This document shows, in pieces, positions 24,465 through 33,155 of a stretch of DNA of 64,000 nt (position 1 is its first letter; every line of letters begins with the position of its first letter). Position numbers and translations under genes: made by a program. The notes below the pieces were generated by a model. That model saw nothing but the letters and a program-made list of their open reading frames with translations, was not told the DNA's origin and did not search any database. The DNA comes from CAISCU01 sp051861545 (GTDB lineage: Bacteria > Bacteroidota > Bacteroidia > UKL13-3): the NCBI GenBank assembly GCA_051861545.1, contig JBIMKP010000018.1, positions 22,674 to 86,673 on the forward strand. The letters are read 5' to 3'.

Positions 24465-25550
24465 TTATTTTTTATTCAATTTTAGTTTTGCTATTCTGCC
24501 ATTAGCTCCTGCTAATACTATTAAATTTCCTCTTTTGGCTTTTCTTACAACATGGAATGAATCATCACTGATTTTCTTCCAGTGTTTATCAACACCCGTT
24601 CCTACAGAAATATCAACTCCTGATGTACCGCAGCTTATTAAAAAAAAGGAATTAATTGCTTCTACACACGAACGATAACCATTGGTATTCTGAATAAACT
24701 TTTGTCTGAACCACAAAGGCGGACTTAATCTGTACCAAGCCGAGTTGGACTCATCTTCATTCAAAGTATCTTTTAAAAAATCACCACCAACAAAACAAAA
24801 AAGGTTTTCATTAAATTCATCTTTGTCCAAAGCTGAAAAAGAAAATGCACCTTGTGATGATTTACCTTGAATAATTGGAACAGGGCTAACATTCCACCTG
24901 TTTTTTATCTTGTTGAAATAATAGAATCTCGAAACAGCACCTCCACTCACAAAGGCAAAATCTCCATTTTTTAAACACCTGATGCTTGTTCCACTAGCCG
25001 CAAATGCTGCTTCACCATTCATCGTTAGAGGAAAGCCTGCTGTGTCAATTTCCTTCCAGGTTTTTCCTCCATCTTTGGTTTTCATCACAAAAAAACGTCC
25101 ATTTATAGGATCTCCAAAAACTACACCTTCCTTAGCATTCCAAAAATCCATTCCGTCTAAAAATATAGCTGAATCCATACTTCTAAAAGATTCAATCCAA
25201 GTAAGCCCAGCATCTTCTGTATATAATATCAAAGCTGGAAATCCAGAGCTCATCATTACAGCTTTTTTCTTTGAAAATGCTTCAATATCTCTAAAATCAG
25301 ATTTTTTATATTTTTCAATCTGATGAAATTCAGTTGAAGATAAAGCATTCTCACTTTTTCCAAAAACTCCTTTACTTCCTGAAAACCAAACTGTTTTATT
25401 ATCCAAAACCGATAATCCTCGAATTGAAATTGTATTGAGTTTAAAGCTAGTTTCAGTTGTAATACTAGAAGAATCAGGATAAAATATTGTTGATTGTGAA
25501 AAGGTGAATTTGCAGACAATCAAGAATAAAAGAGTAAATAACTTGTTCAT
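24465..25550 (-). CDS. exported Ycf48/BNR-like beta-propeller protein
   Basis: The 361 residues start with a signal peptide (KLFTLLFLIVCKFTFSQS) and contain Asp-box-like repeats: TEDAGLTWIESF, TKDGGKTWKEIDT, KGVFGKSEN, and GVDISVGTGVDKHWKKISD. The order fits a six- or seven-bladed propeller like Ycf48 or the sialidase/BNR superfamily; no sialidase active site can be assigned. No T9SS domain is present, so it likely stays in the periplasm. The ATG at 25550 follows a TTG codon. Confidence 0.75.
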   Translation of the reverse strand: MNKLFTLLFLIVCKFTFSQSTIFYPDSSSITTETSFKLNTISIRGLSVLDNKTVWFSGSKGVFGKSENALSSTEFHQIEKYKKSDFRDIEAFSKKKAVMMSSGFPALILYTEDAGLTWIESFRSMDSAIFLDGMDFWNAKEGVVFGDPINGRFFVMKTKDGGKTWKEIDTAGFPLTMNGEAAFAASGTSIRCLKNGDFAFVSGGAVSRFYYFNKIKNRWNVSPVPIIQGKSSQGAFSFSALDKDEFNENLFCFVGGDFLKDTLNEDESNSAWYRLSPPLWFRQKFIQNTNGYRSCVEAINSFFLISCGTSGVDISVGTGVDKHWKKISDDSFHVVRKAKRGNLIVLAGANGRIAKLKLNKK

Positions 25551-25595
25551 CAATCAAAAATAAGATTCTTTACTTTGCTTTAAGACATAAAATTC

Positions 25596-26432
25596 ATGAA
25601 TATATTTAAAAATTCATTTTCCATTCTATTCATCTTAACATTTTTCGCATGCGATGAAAGTCCAAAAATGGGTGTTTATGATTATCCAAATTCAAGCACT
25701 TCTTCAATCCAAGAAAAAAAAGAAGAAAGTAATTATTCTGAATGGGATGGTATTTGGATTAAAGGAAAAAGTCATGAGATTGTAACCATCAACATCACTA
25801 ACTCAAATGAAGCTGGATTTGAGTTTTCGATTAACGGTTCATACGGCGGAAACTTGGGTGAATTAAGCGGCAAAGCTATGATTACCGAAAATGGTGAAGG
25901 TTTTTTTTCTAGTGCCGAAAGTGGCTTATGTGAATTGTATTTTGTTAGAAACAAAAAAGGCATTTTGGTTAAATCACCTAGTCAGGAATGCGGCGCAGGT
26001 ATGGGAGTTCGATATGATGGACAATACAAAATTAGCTCACAAAAAGATGATAGTGAGGCTGAATTAAGTTTCACAAAACTTGGTTTAGCAAAAAATGAAG
26101 GTCAAGCAAAACTGATAGAAAATTTGGTTGGTGCCGATAAAGACTTATTTTTGAATTCAAGTCACCAAACAAGAAACCTTCCAAATGATGCGGAAACAGG
26201 TGCCAAAGTAAAAAGTTCGGGTGTTGCAGGACTTTATGGCGAAATGGAAAACATCATTCTTCTCAAGGGTAACCAAATTTGGGCAGCGGTTATCGACCCT
26301 GAAAAAAGTGAAATTCATTATTTTACCAATGTGGATGAATGGAAACAAAAAATGCCTCCTTCCATAAAAACCTGGGCAGAATCGATTCCCGACAAAACAA
26401 TTATCTATTCAAGTAACGATGGCAAGAATTAA
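25596..26432 (+). CDS. lipoprotein of unknown function
   Basis: 278 residues with a lipoprotein signal (SILFILTFFAC, Cys about 19) and a Ser/Glu-rich linker. A beta-rich part (residues 45-150: GIWIKGKSHEIVTINITNS, GEGFFSSAESGLCELYFVRN) resembles small lipocalin-like domains. The C-terminal half has VKSSGVAGLYGEMENIILLKG. I do not recognise the family. The end overlaps the thioesterase start by 14 bases, so the genes are coupled. Confidence 0.72.
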   Translation: MNIFKNSFSILFILTFFACDESPKMGVYDYPNSSTSSIQEKKEESNYSEWDGIWIKGKSHEIVTINITNSNEAGFEFSINGSYGGNLGELSGKAMITENGEGFFSSAESGLCELYFVRNKKGILVKSPSQECGAGMGVRYDGQYKISSQKDDSEAELSFTKLGLAKNEGQAKLIENLVGADKDLFLNSSHQTRNLPNDAETGAKVKSSGVAGLYGEMENIILLKGNQIWAAVIDPEKSEIHYFTNVDEWKQKMPPSIKTWAESIPDKTIIYSSNDGKN

Positions 26433-26853
26433 ACTGGAGCTACCGAAAATACTCAGGTTTTCAACAACTATAAAAGTTAGAATTTCTGATATCAATTATG
26501 GAAATCACTTAAGTAATGATGCTTATTTAAGTATGATTCATGAAGCGAGATTGCAGTTTTTTCAATCGTTTAATTATTCTGAAAAGAACCTTGGTGGAGT
26601 TGCGGTGATTATGGGTGATGTAGCAATAGTTTATAAAAAAGAATGTTACTATGGCGAGGAATTAAGCATTGAAGTAGATGCCGGAGAATTAGGTGCCAGA
26701 AGTTTTGACTTGTATTATAGATTTATAAAAGAAGACAATTCCATAGCTTGTGAAGCAAAAACAGGAATGGTTTGTTATGATTATACAGCAGCTAAAACAG
26801 TTGCAATTCCTGATGATGTCAGGAAATTATTTAGTGGAGAAAAACTCTCATGA
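26419..26853 (+). CDS. acyl-CoA thioesterase, hotdog fold
   Basis: The 144-residue protein shows the 4-hydroxybenzoyl-CoA thioesterase pattern: VRISDINYGNHLSNDAYLSM with the catalytic Asp region, HEARLQFF on the long helix, and GVAVIMGDVAIVYKKECYYGEELSIEV on the sheet. It should cleave an acyl-CoA; the chain is unknown. The start overlaps the previous gene and the stop overlaps the rnr start by four bases (ATGA). Confidence 0.88.
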   Translation: MARIKLELPKILRFSTTIKVRISDINYGNHLSNDAYLSMIHEARLQFFQSFNYSEKNLGGVAVIMGDVAIVYKKECYYGEELSIEVDAGELGARSFDLYYRFIKEDNSIACEAKTGMVCYDYTAAKTVAIPDDVRKLFSGEKLS

Positions 26854-29060
26854 AGAAAAAAAAGAACCCGGATTTGTTTAAAAATAAAATCCAAAAAATA
26901 TTTATAGAAGCTGGAAGAAAGGTCTTGAATTATAAACAAGTCGCTTCTCGCTTAGGAATTGAAAGCAGTGAAGGCAGAAATGAAATTATTGCTGCTATTA
27001 AACAATTGGTGAAAGAACATGTATTAGAAGAAATTGATGCTGGTAGATTTGTCATCACTTTCATTCATAAGTTTATTGAAGGACGTTTAGATGTAACGCA
27101 AAATGGAGCAGGATTTGTAATTCCTGATGATGGCTCAGATGATATTTATATTTCACCTGATTTCATGAATACTGCTTTAAATGGTGATAAAGTAAAGGTT
27201 TCATTATTGGCTCAGAGACCAGGTGCGAAAAAATCGGGCGAGGTGGTTGAAATCATCAAACGTGAAAAAGAACAGTTTGTTGGTATTTTACAAGTGCATG
27301 CCTATTACGGATTTTTAGCAACTGACGACAAAAAAATGCATGTCGATATTTTCATCCCAAAAGAAAAATTTGGTGGTGCAAAAAACGGTGACAAAGCAAT
27401 TGCAAGAATAACTGAATGGAATTCGGATACCCAAAATCCAGTAGGTGAAATTATTGCAGTTTTAGGTAAACCTGGCGAGCATGAAACCGAAATGAATGCC
27501 ATCGTTGCTGAATTTGGTTTCGCAACTAAATTCCCTGAAGAAGTGGAATTAGAAGCTGAGAAAATCTCCGATAAAATCAGCAAAGAGGAAATCAAATCAA
27601 GAAGAGATTTTAGAGATACACTCACTTTTACTATTGACCCTGAAGATGCAAAAGATTTTGATGATGCCATTTCGTTTAAAGAAGTACAATCTGGTTTGTA
27701 TGAAATTGGAGTTCATATTGCTGATGTATCTCATTATGTAACAAAAGGTTCTAAACTAAACGAAGAGGCCATAAGAAGAGGAACTTCGGTTTATCTCGTA
27801 GACCGAACCATTCCGATGTTACCCGAGAAATTATCAAACGGACTTTGTTCTTTGAGACCTAATGAAGATAAACTAACATTCAGCGTAGTGGTTTTAATGA
27901 ATGATAAAGCTGAGGTAATTGAAACTTGGTATGGGAAAACCATTATTCATTCACGTAGACGATTTTCTTATGAAGAAGCACAAACACGCTTAGAAACAGG
28001 TGAAGGTGATTTGGCTAAAGAATTAAATATCATCAATACTTTAGCAAAAATACTAAAAGAACAAAGGTTCTCTAAAGGAGCAATCAGTTTTGAAACTCAA
28101 GAAGTAAAATTCAGGTTGGACGCGAATTTCAAACCAGTTGATGTTTATTTAAAAGTTAGAAAAGATGCACATAAACTCATTGAAGAATTTATGCTTCTTG
28201 CTAATAGAAAAGTAGCTGAATCTGCTAGTAAACTAAAACAAGGTGATGAAAAGAAAACCTTTGTTTACCGTGTGCATGAAGAACCAAACGAAGACAAATT
28301 AACTCAGTTTAATATTTTCGCATCGAGATTTGGTTATAAAATTATGACCACTGGAATCAAAGCGATTGCAAGATCATTTAATAAATTACTGGAAGAAGTT
28401 GAAGGCAAACCTGAACAAAATTTGGTTCAGAGTCAGGCAATACGCACCATGAGTAAAGCCTATTATACAACTCATAAAACTTTGCATTATGGATTGGCTT
28501 TTGATCATTATACACACTTTACTTCTCCGATTAGAAGGTATCCTGATTTGATTGCACATAGGTTGTTGTTTGAATATTTAAATAAAGGAAAATCAGCCTC
28601 CGAAAAAGAGATTGAAGACCTTTGTAAACAATCATCTGCCATGGAAGTAAAAGCAGCAGATGCAGAAAGAGCAAGTGTTCGATACAAACAAGTAGAGTAC
28701 ATCAGCGATTTTATTGGAGAAGAGTTTGATGGTATTATTTCTGGTGTCACCGATTGGGGTGTTTATGTAGAAATTTCACAATTCAAAGCAGAAGGTTTAA
28801 TCAGGATTCAAAATTTAGGGGATGATTATTTTGAATATGATGAAACCAATAAATGTATCATTGGCAGAAGTACTCGTAAAAAACTTACACTTGGCGACCC
28901 ATTGCGGGTTTTGGTAGTTGCTGCCGATATTTTCAAACGTCAGATTGATTTGGCTTGGGTTGATGGAAATCTTCGTAAATCATTTAAAGCTACATTTGAA
29001 AAACCGGGTAGAAAAAAGGATAAAAAAGCAAAAAATACAGATAGAAAAAGGAAAAGATAA
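26850..29060 (+). CDS. rnr: ribonuclease R
   Basis: 736 residues with the RNase R order: an N-terminal winged-helix and two cold-shock domains (to about 220), the RNB catalytic domain with FTIDPEDAKDFDDAISF (the Asp cluster near 265-275) and LTFSVVVLMN, and an S1 domain near 630-710 (FDGIISGVTDWGVYVEIS). A Lys-rich tail (KPGRKKDKKAKNTDRKRKR) follows. It degrades structured RNA 3' to 5'. It overlaps its neighbours on both sides, by four bases before and by one after, in a tightly packed operon. Confidence 0.96.
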   Translation: MKKKKNPDLFKNKIQKIFIEAGRKVLNYKQVASRLGIESSEGRNEIIAAIKQLVKEHVLEEIDAGRFVITFIHKFIEGRLDVTQNGAGFVIPDDGSDDIYISPDFMNTALNGDKVKVSLLAQRPGAKKSGEVVEIIKREKEQFVGILQVHAYYGFLATDDKKMHVDIFIPKEKFGGAKNGDKAIARITEWNSDTQNPVGEIIAVLGKPGEHETEMNAIVAEFGFATKFPEEVELEAEKISDKISKEEIKSRRDFRDTLTFTIDPEDAKDFDDAISFKEVQSGLYEIGVHIADVSHYVTKGSKLNEEAIRRGTSVYLVDRTIPMLPEKLSNGLCSLRPNEDKLTFSVVVLMNDKAEVIETWYGKTIIHSRRRFSYEEAQTRLETGEGDLAKELNIINTLAKILKEQRFSKGAISFETQEVKFRLDANFKPVDVYLKVRKDAHKLIEEFMLLANRKVAESASKLKQGDEKKTFVYRVHEEPNEDKLTQFNIFASRFGYKIMTTGIKAIARSFNKLLEEVEGKPEQNLVQSQAIRTMSKAYYTTHKTLHYGLAFDHYTHFTSPIRRYPDLIAHRLLFEYLNKGKSASEKEIEDLCKQSSAMEVKAADAERASVRYKQVEYISDFIGEEFDGIISGVTDWGVYVEISQFKAEGLIRIQNLGDDYFEYDETNKCIIGRSTRKKLTLGDPLRVLVVAADIFKRQIDLAWVDGNLRKSFKATFEKPGRKKDKKAKNTDRKRKR

Positions 29061-30031
29061 TGCCATTTATTCAAAGTGATTTTAAGGGAAATTCATTTTC
29101 AAAAAACGGTCATTTTGAAACAATCTATCCTGCCCTTTTCCGAAATATTCATGTTTCTTACCAAAGAGAAAGAATCATTTTAAAAGATGGAGATTTTTTG
29201 GATTTAGATTTTCTAAAAAATGAAAATTCACCTGTATTGGTTTTGTTTCATGGCTTGGAAGGAAGCTCAGATTCTCAGTATATCAAAGGATTTTCGAAAT
29301 CATTTTATGAAATTGGATTTACTACTGTTGCAGTTAATTTTAGGTCGTGTAGTGGAAGTTTAAACAATAAACTCCGCTCCTACCACAGCGGTGCCACTGA
29401 TGATATTGATGAAGTGTTACAATTCATTTCCAACAGATTTCCTCAAGCAAATTTATATGCATTGGGTTTTAGTTTAGGTGGAAATGCTTTGCTAAAATAT
29501 ACCTGCGATTTGGAACATCCACTACCAAAAAACTTAAAAAAAGTAGCCGCAGTTTCTGTCCCAATTGATTTGGCAGCTTCTTCAAAAACACTAGAAACCT
29601 TTTCTAACAAGGTTTATATGCAAAGATTTTTGAAAAGTTTGAACAATAAAATGAGGGAAAAGGAGAAACAATTTCCTGGAACAATCAGCACCAAAGGCAT
29701 AGAAAAAATAAAAACATTTCATGAATGGGATTCAGAATTTACGGCTCCCATTCATGGTTTTAAAGACTCAAAAGATTATTACCAAAAATGTAACGCGCTT
29801 CAGTTTTTGCATCAAGCGCCTATTCCAACAATGCTTTTAAATGCTGCGAATGACCCCTTTTTAGCAAAATCTTGTTTCCCTAAAACAATTTCAGAACAAT
29901 CAGACTTATTTCATTTTATGTTTTCTGATTTTGGCGGACACGTTGGATTTGCTTATTCAAAAGCAAATGGAACTTATGAGCACGAAAGAAGAATTCATGA
30001 ATTTTTCGGAACACAGAAAAGAATCAATTAA
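29060..30031 (+). CDS. alpha/beta hydrolase, YheT-like family
   Basis: 323 residues with LVLFHGLEGSSDSQYIKG (oxyanion part), VAVNFRSCSGSLN, the nucleophile elbow in ALGFSLGGNALLKY (GFSLGG), an Asp in LLNAANDPFLAK, and a His in FSDFGGHVGFAY. The GHVGF end motif is typical of the YheT/COG0429 group. A short-chain esterase role is possible but unproven. Its ATG shares one base with the rnr stop. Confidence 0.9.
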   Translation: MPFIQSDFKGNSFSKNGHFETIYPALFRNIHVSYQRERIILKDGDFLDLDFLKNENSPVLVLFHGLEGSSDSQYIKGFSKSFYEIGFTTVAVNFRSCSGSLNNKLRSYHSGATDDIDEVLQFISNRFPQANLYALGFSLGGNALLKYTCDLEHPLPKNLKKVAAVSVPIDLAASSKTLETFSNKVYMQRFLKSLNNKMREKEKQFPGTISTKGIEKIKTFHEWDSEFTAPIHGFKDSKDYYQKCNALQFLHQAPIPTMLLNAANDPFLAKSCFPKTISEQSDLFHFMFSDFGGHVGFAYSKANGTYEHERRIHEFFGTQKRIN

Positions 30032-30053
30032 GTTTACAAAAAATTAAATCTCA

Positions 30054-31022
30054 GTGAAAAGTTATTCAGAGCTACTTCAAACCATCAATAAAAAAATTAG
30101 TGAAACAACTTATGGTTCTTATCCAAATGAGTTGTACGAACCCATTAGTTATATGATGTCATTAGGTGGGAAACGCCTTAGACCCGTTTTAACATTGATG
30201 GCATGTGACATGTTTGGCCAAGATGTTGAGAAAGCTTTAAATGCAGCATTGGCTGTAGAAGTGTTTCATAATTTTACCTTGGTTCATGACGATATTATGG
30301 ACAATGCCCCATTAAGAAGAGGAAAAGAAACGGTTTATAAAAAGTGGAACATGCCTGTTGCCATTTTAGCTGGTGATTTAATGATGATTAAAGCAACAGA
30401 CTTTTTATGTGAAACAGAAAGTTCAGATATAAAAAGTCTGATTTTTTTATTCAACAAAACAGCCAGAGAAGTTTGTGAAGGGCAGCAAATCGATATGAAC
30501 TTCGAGGTGAATGAAAAGGTAACTCATGAAGAATATATCCAAATGATTAGCTTAAAAACTGCTGTATTACTTGGCGCATCTTTACAATTGGGAGCCATGA
30601 TTGCAGGAGCATCAAAAGAAGCATCAGAACACATTTATGAATTTGGTAAAAACATTGGAATAGCTTTTCAAATTCAAGATGATATTTTAGATAGTTTTGG
30701 CGATGGTTCAGTTACTGGAAAACAAGTTGGTGGTGACATCTCATCAAACAAAAAAACATTATTACTGATTGAATTACTTGAATCAGCACATAAAGACGAT
30801 AAAAAGTTTCTTCTTGAATTGTTTAAAGAATCAGACCAAAACAAAAAGATAAGTGAAACTTTAAGGTTGTATGATAAATACCAAATCAGACAATTTGCAG
30901 AAGTAAAAAAGCAAACCTATTTGGATATTGCCATGAAACATTTACATGCAATTGGTTTGGAAAAAGAGAAGACTGAAATCCTTGAAAAAACTGCTTTGGA
31001 TTTAATGGAAAGAATATCATAA
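30054..31022 (+). CDS. polyprenyl synthetase (all-trans prenyl diphosphate synthase)
   Basis: 322 residues with both Asp-rich motifs: LVHDDIMDNAPLRRG (first, near 80) and IQDDILDSFGD (second, near 215), plus GGKRLRPVLTLM near the start. It condenses isopentenyl diphosphate to make a prenyl chain, as needed for menaquinone or other lipids; motif details do not settle chain length. The start codon is GTG. It is the last gene of the plus-strand cluster that begins at 25596. Confidence 0.92.
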   Translation: MKSYSELLQTINKKISETTYGSYPNELYEPISYMMSLGGKRLRPVLTLMACDMFGQDVEKALNAALAVEVFHNFTLVHDDIMDNAPLRRGKETVYKKWNMPVAILAGDLMMIKATDFLCETESSDIKSLIFLFNKTAREVCEGQQIDMNFEVNEKVTHEEYIQMISLKTAVLLGASLQLGAMIAGASKEASEHIYEFGKNIGIAFQIQDDILDSFGDGSVTGKQVGGDISSNKKTLLLIELLESAHKDDKKFLLELFKESDQNKKISETLRLYDKYQIRQFAEVKKQTYLDIAMKHLHAIGLEKEKTEILEKTALDLMERIS

Positions 31023-31051
31023 AACTATTCTCAAAACAATCTTAACTACAT

Positions 31052-32422
31052 TTATACCTGAATAGTTTTCCACTTACCTCTATAAAAGAAGTAGCTTGAA
31101 ATGATGGCCATAAATGTTTCAGCAATTGGTATTGCCCAGAAAACGCCATCGGGACCCATGCCCATTGGTTTAGCTAGGTAATAGGCTAATGGAATTTGTA
31201 TCAACCAAAAACCAATAATAAAAATATAGGTTGGTGTTTTGGTATCTCCTGCTCCGTTTAAAGCTTGTGTCATTACCATACCAATGCCATAAAAAAAATA
31301 GCCATAAGCTATGATTTCTAATGCCCTTGAACCTATACTAATCAAATTGGCATCGCTGGTATAAAAGCCAATAATTGCTTTTGAAAAAAACACAAATAAC
31401 AACATCACAATTCCCATAAAAGCACCATTGTAGATAGCACTTAATCTTACACTAGCAACTACCCTTTCAGGTTTACCGGCACCCAAATTTTGTCCTACTA
31501 AAGTAGCAGCTGCATTACTCAAACCCCAAGCTGGTAAAATGAAAAACACAACATTTCTGATAGCAATCTGATAAGCAGCAGAAGCTTCAGTTCCGCCTGT
31601 TTCTGCAACTAATTTAGAGAGTACAATCCAACTTCCACTAGAGATAAAAAATTGAAAAGTAGCTGGCCAACCAATTTGGAAAATCGACTTCATTAAATCG
31701 AAGCGAATATGAAAATGACTCCAGTTAATTTTGATAAGTCCTTTTTGATTAACCAATTGAAAAACTTGGTAAACAACTCCACAACTTCTACCAATTAATG
31801 TGGCCAAAGCGGCACCCAAAATACCATATTGGTAAATGAGAATCGGACACAATACAATATTGACAAGACTAGCAATCCATAAACTTTTCATGGCAATAGC
31901 AGCATTACCTGCACCTCTGAAAATACCATTAATCATGAACAATAAAATAATGGATAAACTTCCACCCATCATGACCTTTGTAAAAATGCCACCATCTTGC
32001 ACTACTGTTTTTGATGCACCCATGAAATACAATAAATCTTCTGAAAAGTAAATTCCCAGAGCACCAAAAACGATTCCTAAACCAATAGAAAGTAAAATGG
32101 CTTGTGCAGCAGAATCAGCAGCTTGGTCTAAATGTTTTTCTCCTACTCTTCTAGCTATGATTGCAGTTGCAGCGGTGCTAATTCCCATTGCAATAGAATA
32201 GATGATGGATATTAAAGATTCAGTTAAACCCACAGTTGCAATGGCATTGGAACCTAATCTACCAACAAAATACATATCAACAATGGCAAATACACTTTCT
32301 AGACTCAATTCAAGAATCATTGGAATGGCCAATAAAAATACAGCAGAACGTATTGGAATGTTGGTATAATCTACATCCTCTCCATTTAAAGATTGCTTGA
32401 TGATTCTAAAAACTCTTTTCAT
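31052..32422 (-). CDS. MATE family efflux transporter
   Basis: 456 residues with about twelve helices. The N-terminal half shows IPMILELSLESVFAIVDMYFVGRLGSNAIATVG, and the matching motif of the second half is VFFILPAWGLSNAAATLVGQNLGAG. This is the MatE pair of a multidrug and toxic compound extruder, driven by sodium or protons. The substrate is unknown. It is convergent with the prenyl synthase gene, without an obvious terminator between them. Confidence 0.93.
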   Translation of the reverse strand: MKRVFRIIKQSLNGEDVDYTNIPIRSAVFLLAIPMILELSLESVFAIVDMYFVGRLGSNAIATVGLTESLISIIYSIAMGISTAATAIIARRVGEKHLDQAADSAAQAILLSIGLGIVFGALGIYFSEDLLYFMGASKTVVQDGGIFTKVMMGGSLSIILLFMINGIFRGAGNAAIAMKSLWIASLVNIVLCPILIYQYGILGAALATLIGRSCGVVYQVFQLVNQKGLIKINWSHFHIRFDLMKSIFQIGWPATFQFFISSGSWIVLSKLVAETGGTEASAAYQIAIRNVVFFILPAWGLSNAAATLVGQNLGAGKPERVVASVRLSAIYNGAFMGIVMLLFVFFSKAIIGFYTSDANLISIGSRALEIIAYGYFFYGIGMVMTQALNGAGDTKTPTYIFIIGFWLIQIPLAYYLAKPMGMGPDGVFWAIPIAETFMAIISSYFFYRGKWKTIQV

Positions 32423-32500
32423 AATAATTTTGGGAAAATAGATTAATAGAGGAGAAGTCCCAAAAATGAGTTTCTAAATTCGAACTAAAATAGAATTAAA

Positions 32501-32830
32501 CTACTCTAAAATTTTATTTATCAATTCCTGAATTTGTTTATCGGTAAGATTATTTACTTCCCCTTTAGAAAAAATTGAAAATAGTAGAACAATATTATCT
32601 GTTCTTTTTACAAAAGTTAAAACTCTACCTCCACCTGATTTACCCTTATTTTTAGATGAAATTGCCAATCTAATTTTATAGATATCATTTCCTAAGGGAA
32701 TACCCAAAGTAGGATTTACTTCCAATTCTTTAAAAAGATCTAATAATTCAACTTTTAGTGAGGGGTATTTCTTTGTTAATCTTTTTGCTTCTTTTTTGAA
32801 ATTTGGAGAAAGTTCGACACTAAAGTTCAT
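32501..32830 (-). CDS. RelE/ParE-superfamily toxin
   Basis: 109 residues: VELSPNFKKEAKRLTKKYPSLKVELLDLF, NPTLGIPLGNDIYKIRLAISSKNKGKSGGGRVLTFV and NIVLLFSIFSKGEV match the RelE/HigB/ParE fold in the order expected. The GKSGGGRV stretch with its basic and Arg residues is the usual active-site strand of mRNA interferase-like members. It overlaps the upstream antitoxin gene by 11 bases, the standard arrangement of a type II toxin-antitoxin pair. The target (ribosome-bound mRNA or gyrase) cannot be told. Confidence 0.88.
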   Translation of the reverse strand: MNFSVELSPNFKKEAKRLTKKYPSLKVELLDLFKELEVNPTLGIPLGNDIYKIRLAISSKNKGKSGGGRVLTFVKRTDNIVLLFSIFSKGEVNNLTDKQIQELINKILE

Positions 32831-33032
32831 TCAAAAAATCTTTAGCTTTGGTGGTTTTCAATTTGCCTTTTTTAAATTGATTTACTTCTTCTAAACCAAC
32901 TTTAATATTTTCCAAATTTTCATTAATTGACTTTTCATCAACTTCAATCCTTTTTACATAATGAAGATTACGAGCCAACTCTAAAAAGTGCTGATATTCT
33001 TTATCTGTTGTATAAATTGTTACCTGTCTCAT
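32820..33032 (-). CDS. antitoxin of the RelE/ParE pair
   Basis: A 70-residue acidic and helical protein, MRQVTIYTTDKEYQHFLELA followed by a Lys/Glu-rich C-terminus ending KTTKAKDFLNEL. The partner toxin starts inside its last codons. The N-terminal strand could dimerise and bind DNA. A near palindrome lies upstream at 33067. Confidence 0.82.
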   Translation of the reverse strand: MRQVTIYTTDKEYQHFLELARNLHYVKRIEVDEKSINENLENIKVGLEEVNQFKKGKLKTTKAKDFLNEL

Positions 33033-33066
33033 TTCAAATCAATTAATTAAACCCATTTTAAATTAA

Positions 33067-33074
33067 TAGGCCTA
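33067..33074. promoter_or_regulatory. possible operator of the toxin-antitoxin pair
   Basis: TAGGCCTA is a GC-rich palindrome in an otherwise AT-rich gap, 35 bases ahead of the antitoxin start. Pairs of this kind usually repress themselves through such a site. The site is short, so this is a weak call. Confidence 0.3.
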
Positions 33075-33155
33075 CTTATACAAATTTAGTAATTATTCAT
33101 TTATTCCAACCCTCAATCCCAAAAGATTTACTATTTTCACATCAAATCTATTTTT

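Noticed and set aside
24982..25323. A 113-codon plus-strand frame opposite the beta-propeller gene
   Set aside because: It lies wholly antisense to a gene with signal peptide and repeats, and has no motif or promoter of its own.
27305..27670. A 121-codon frame on the minus strand inside rnr
   Set aside because: It lies within a clear RNase R gene; it shows only the Ser-rich composition usual for antisense frames in AT-rich genes.
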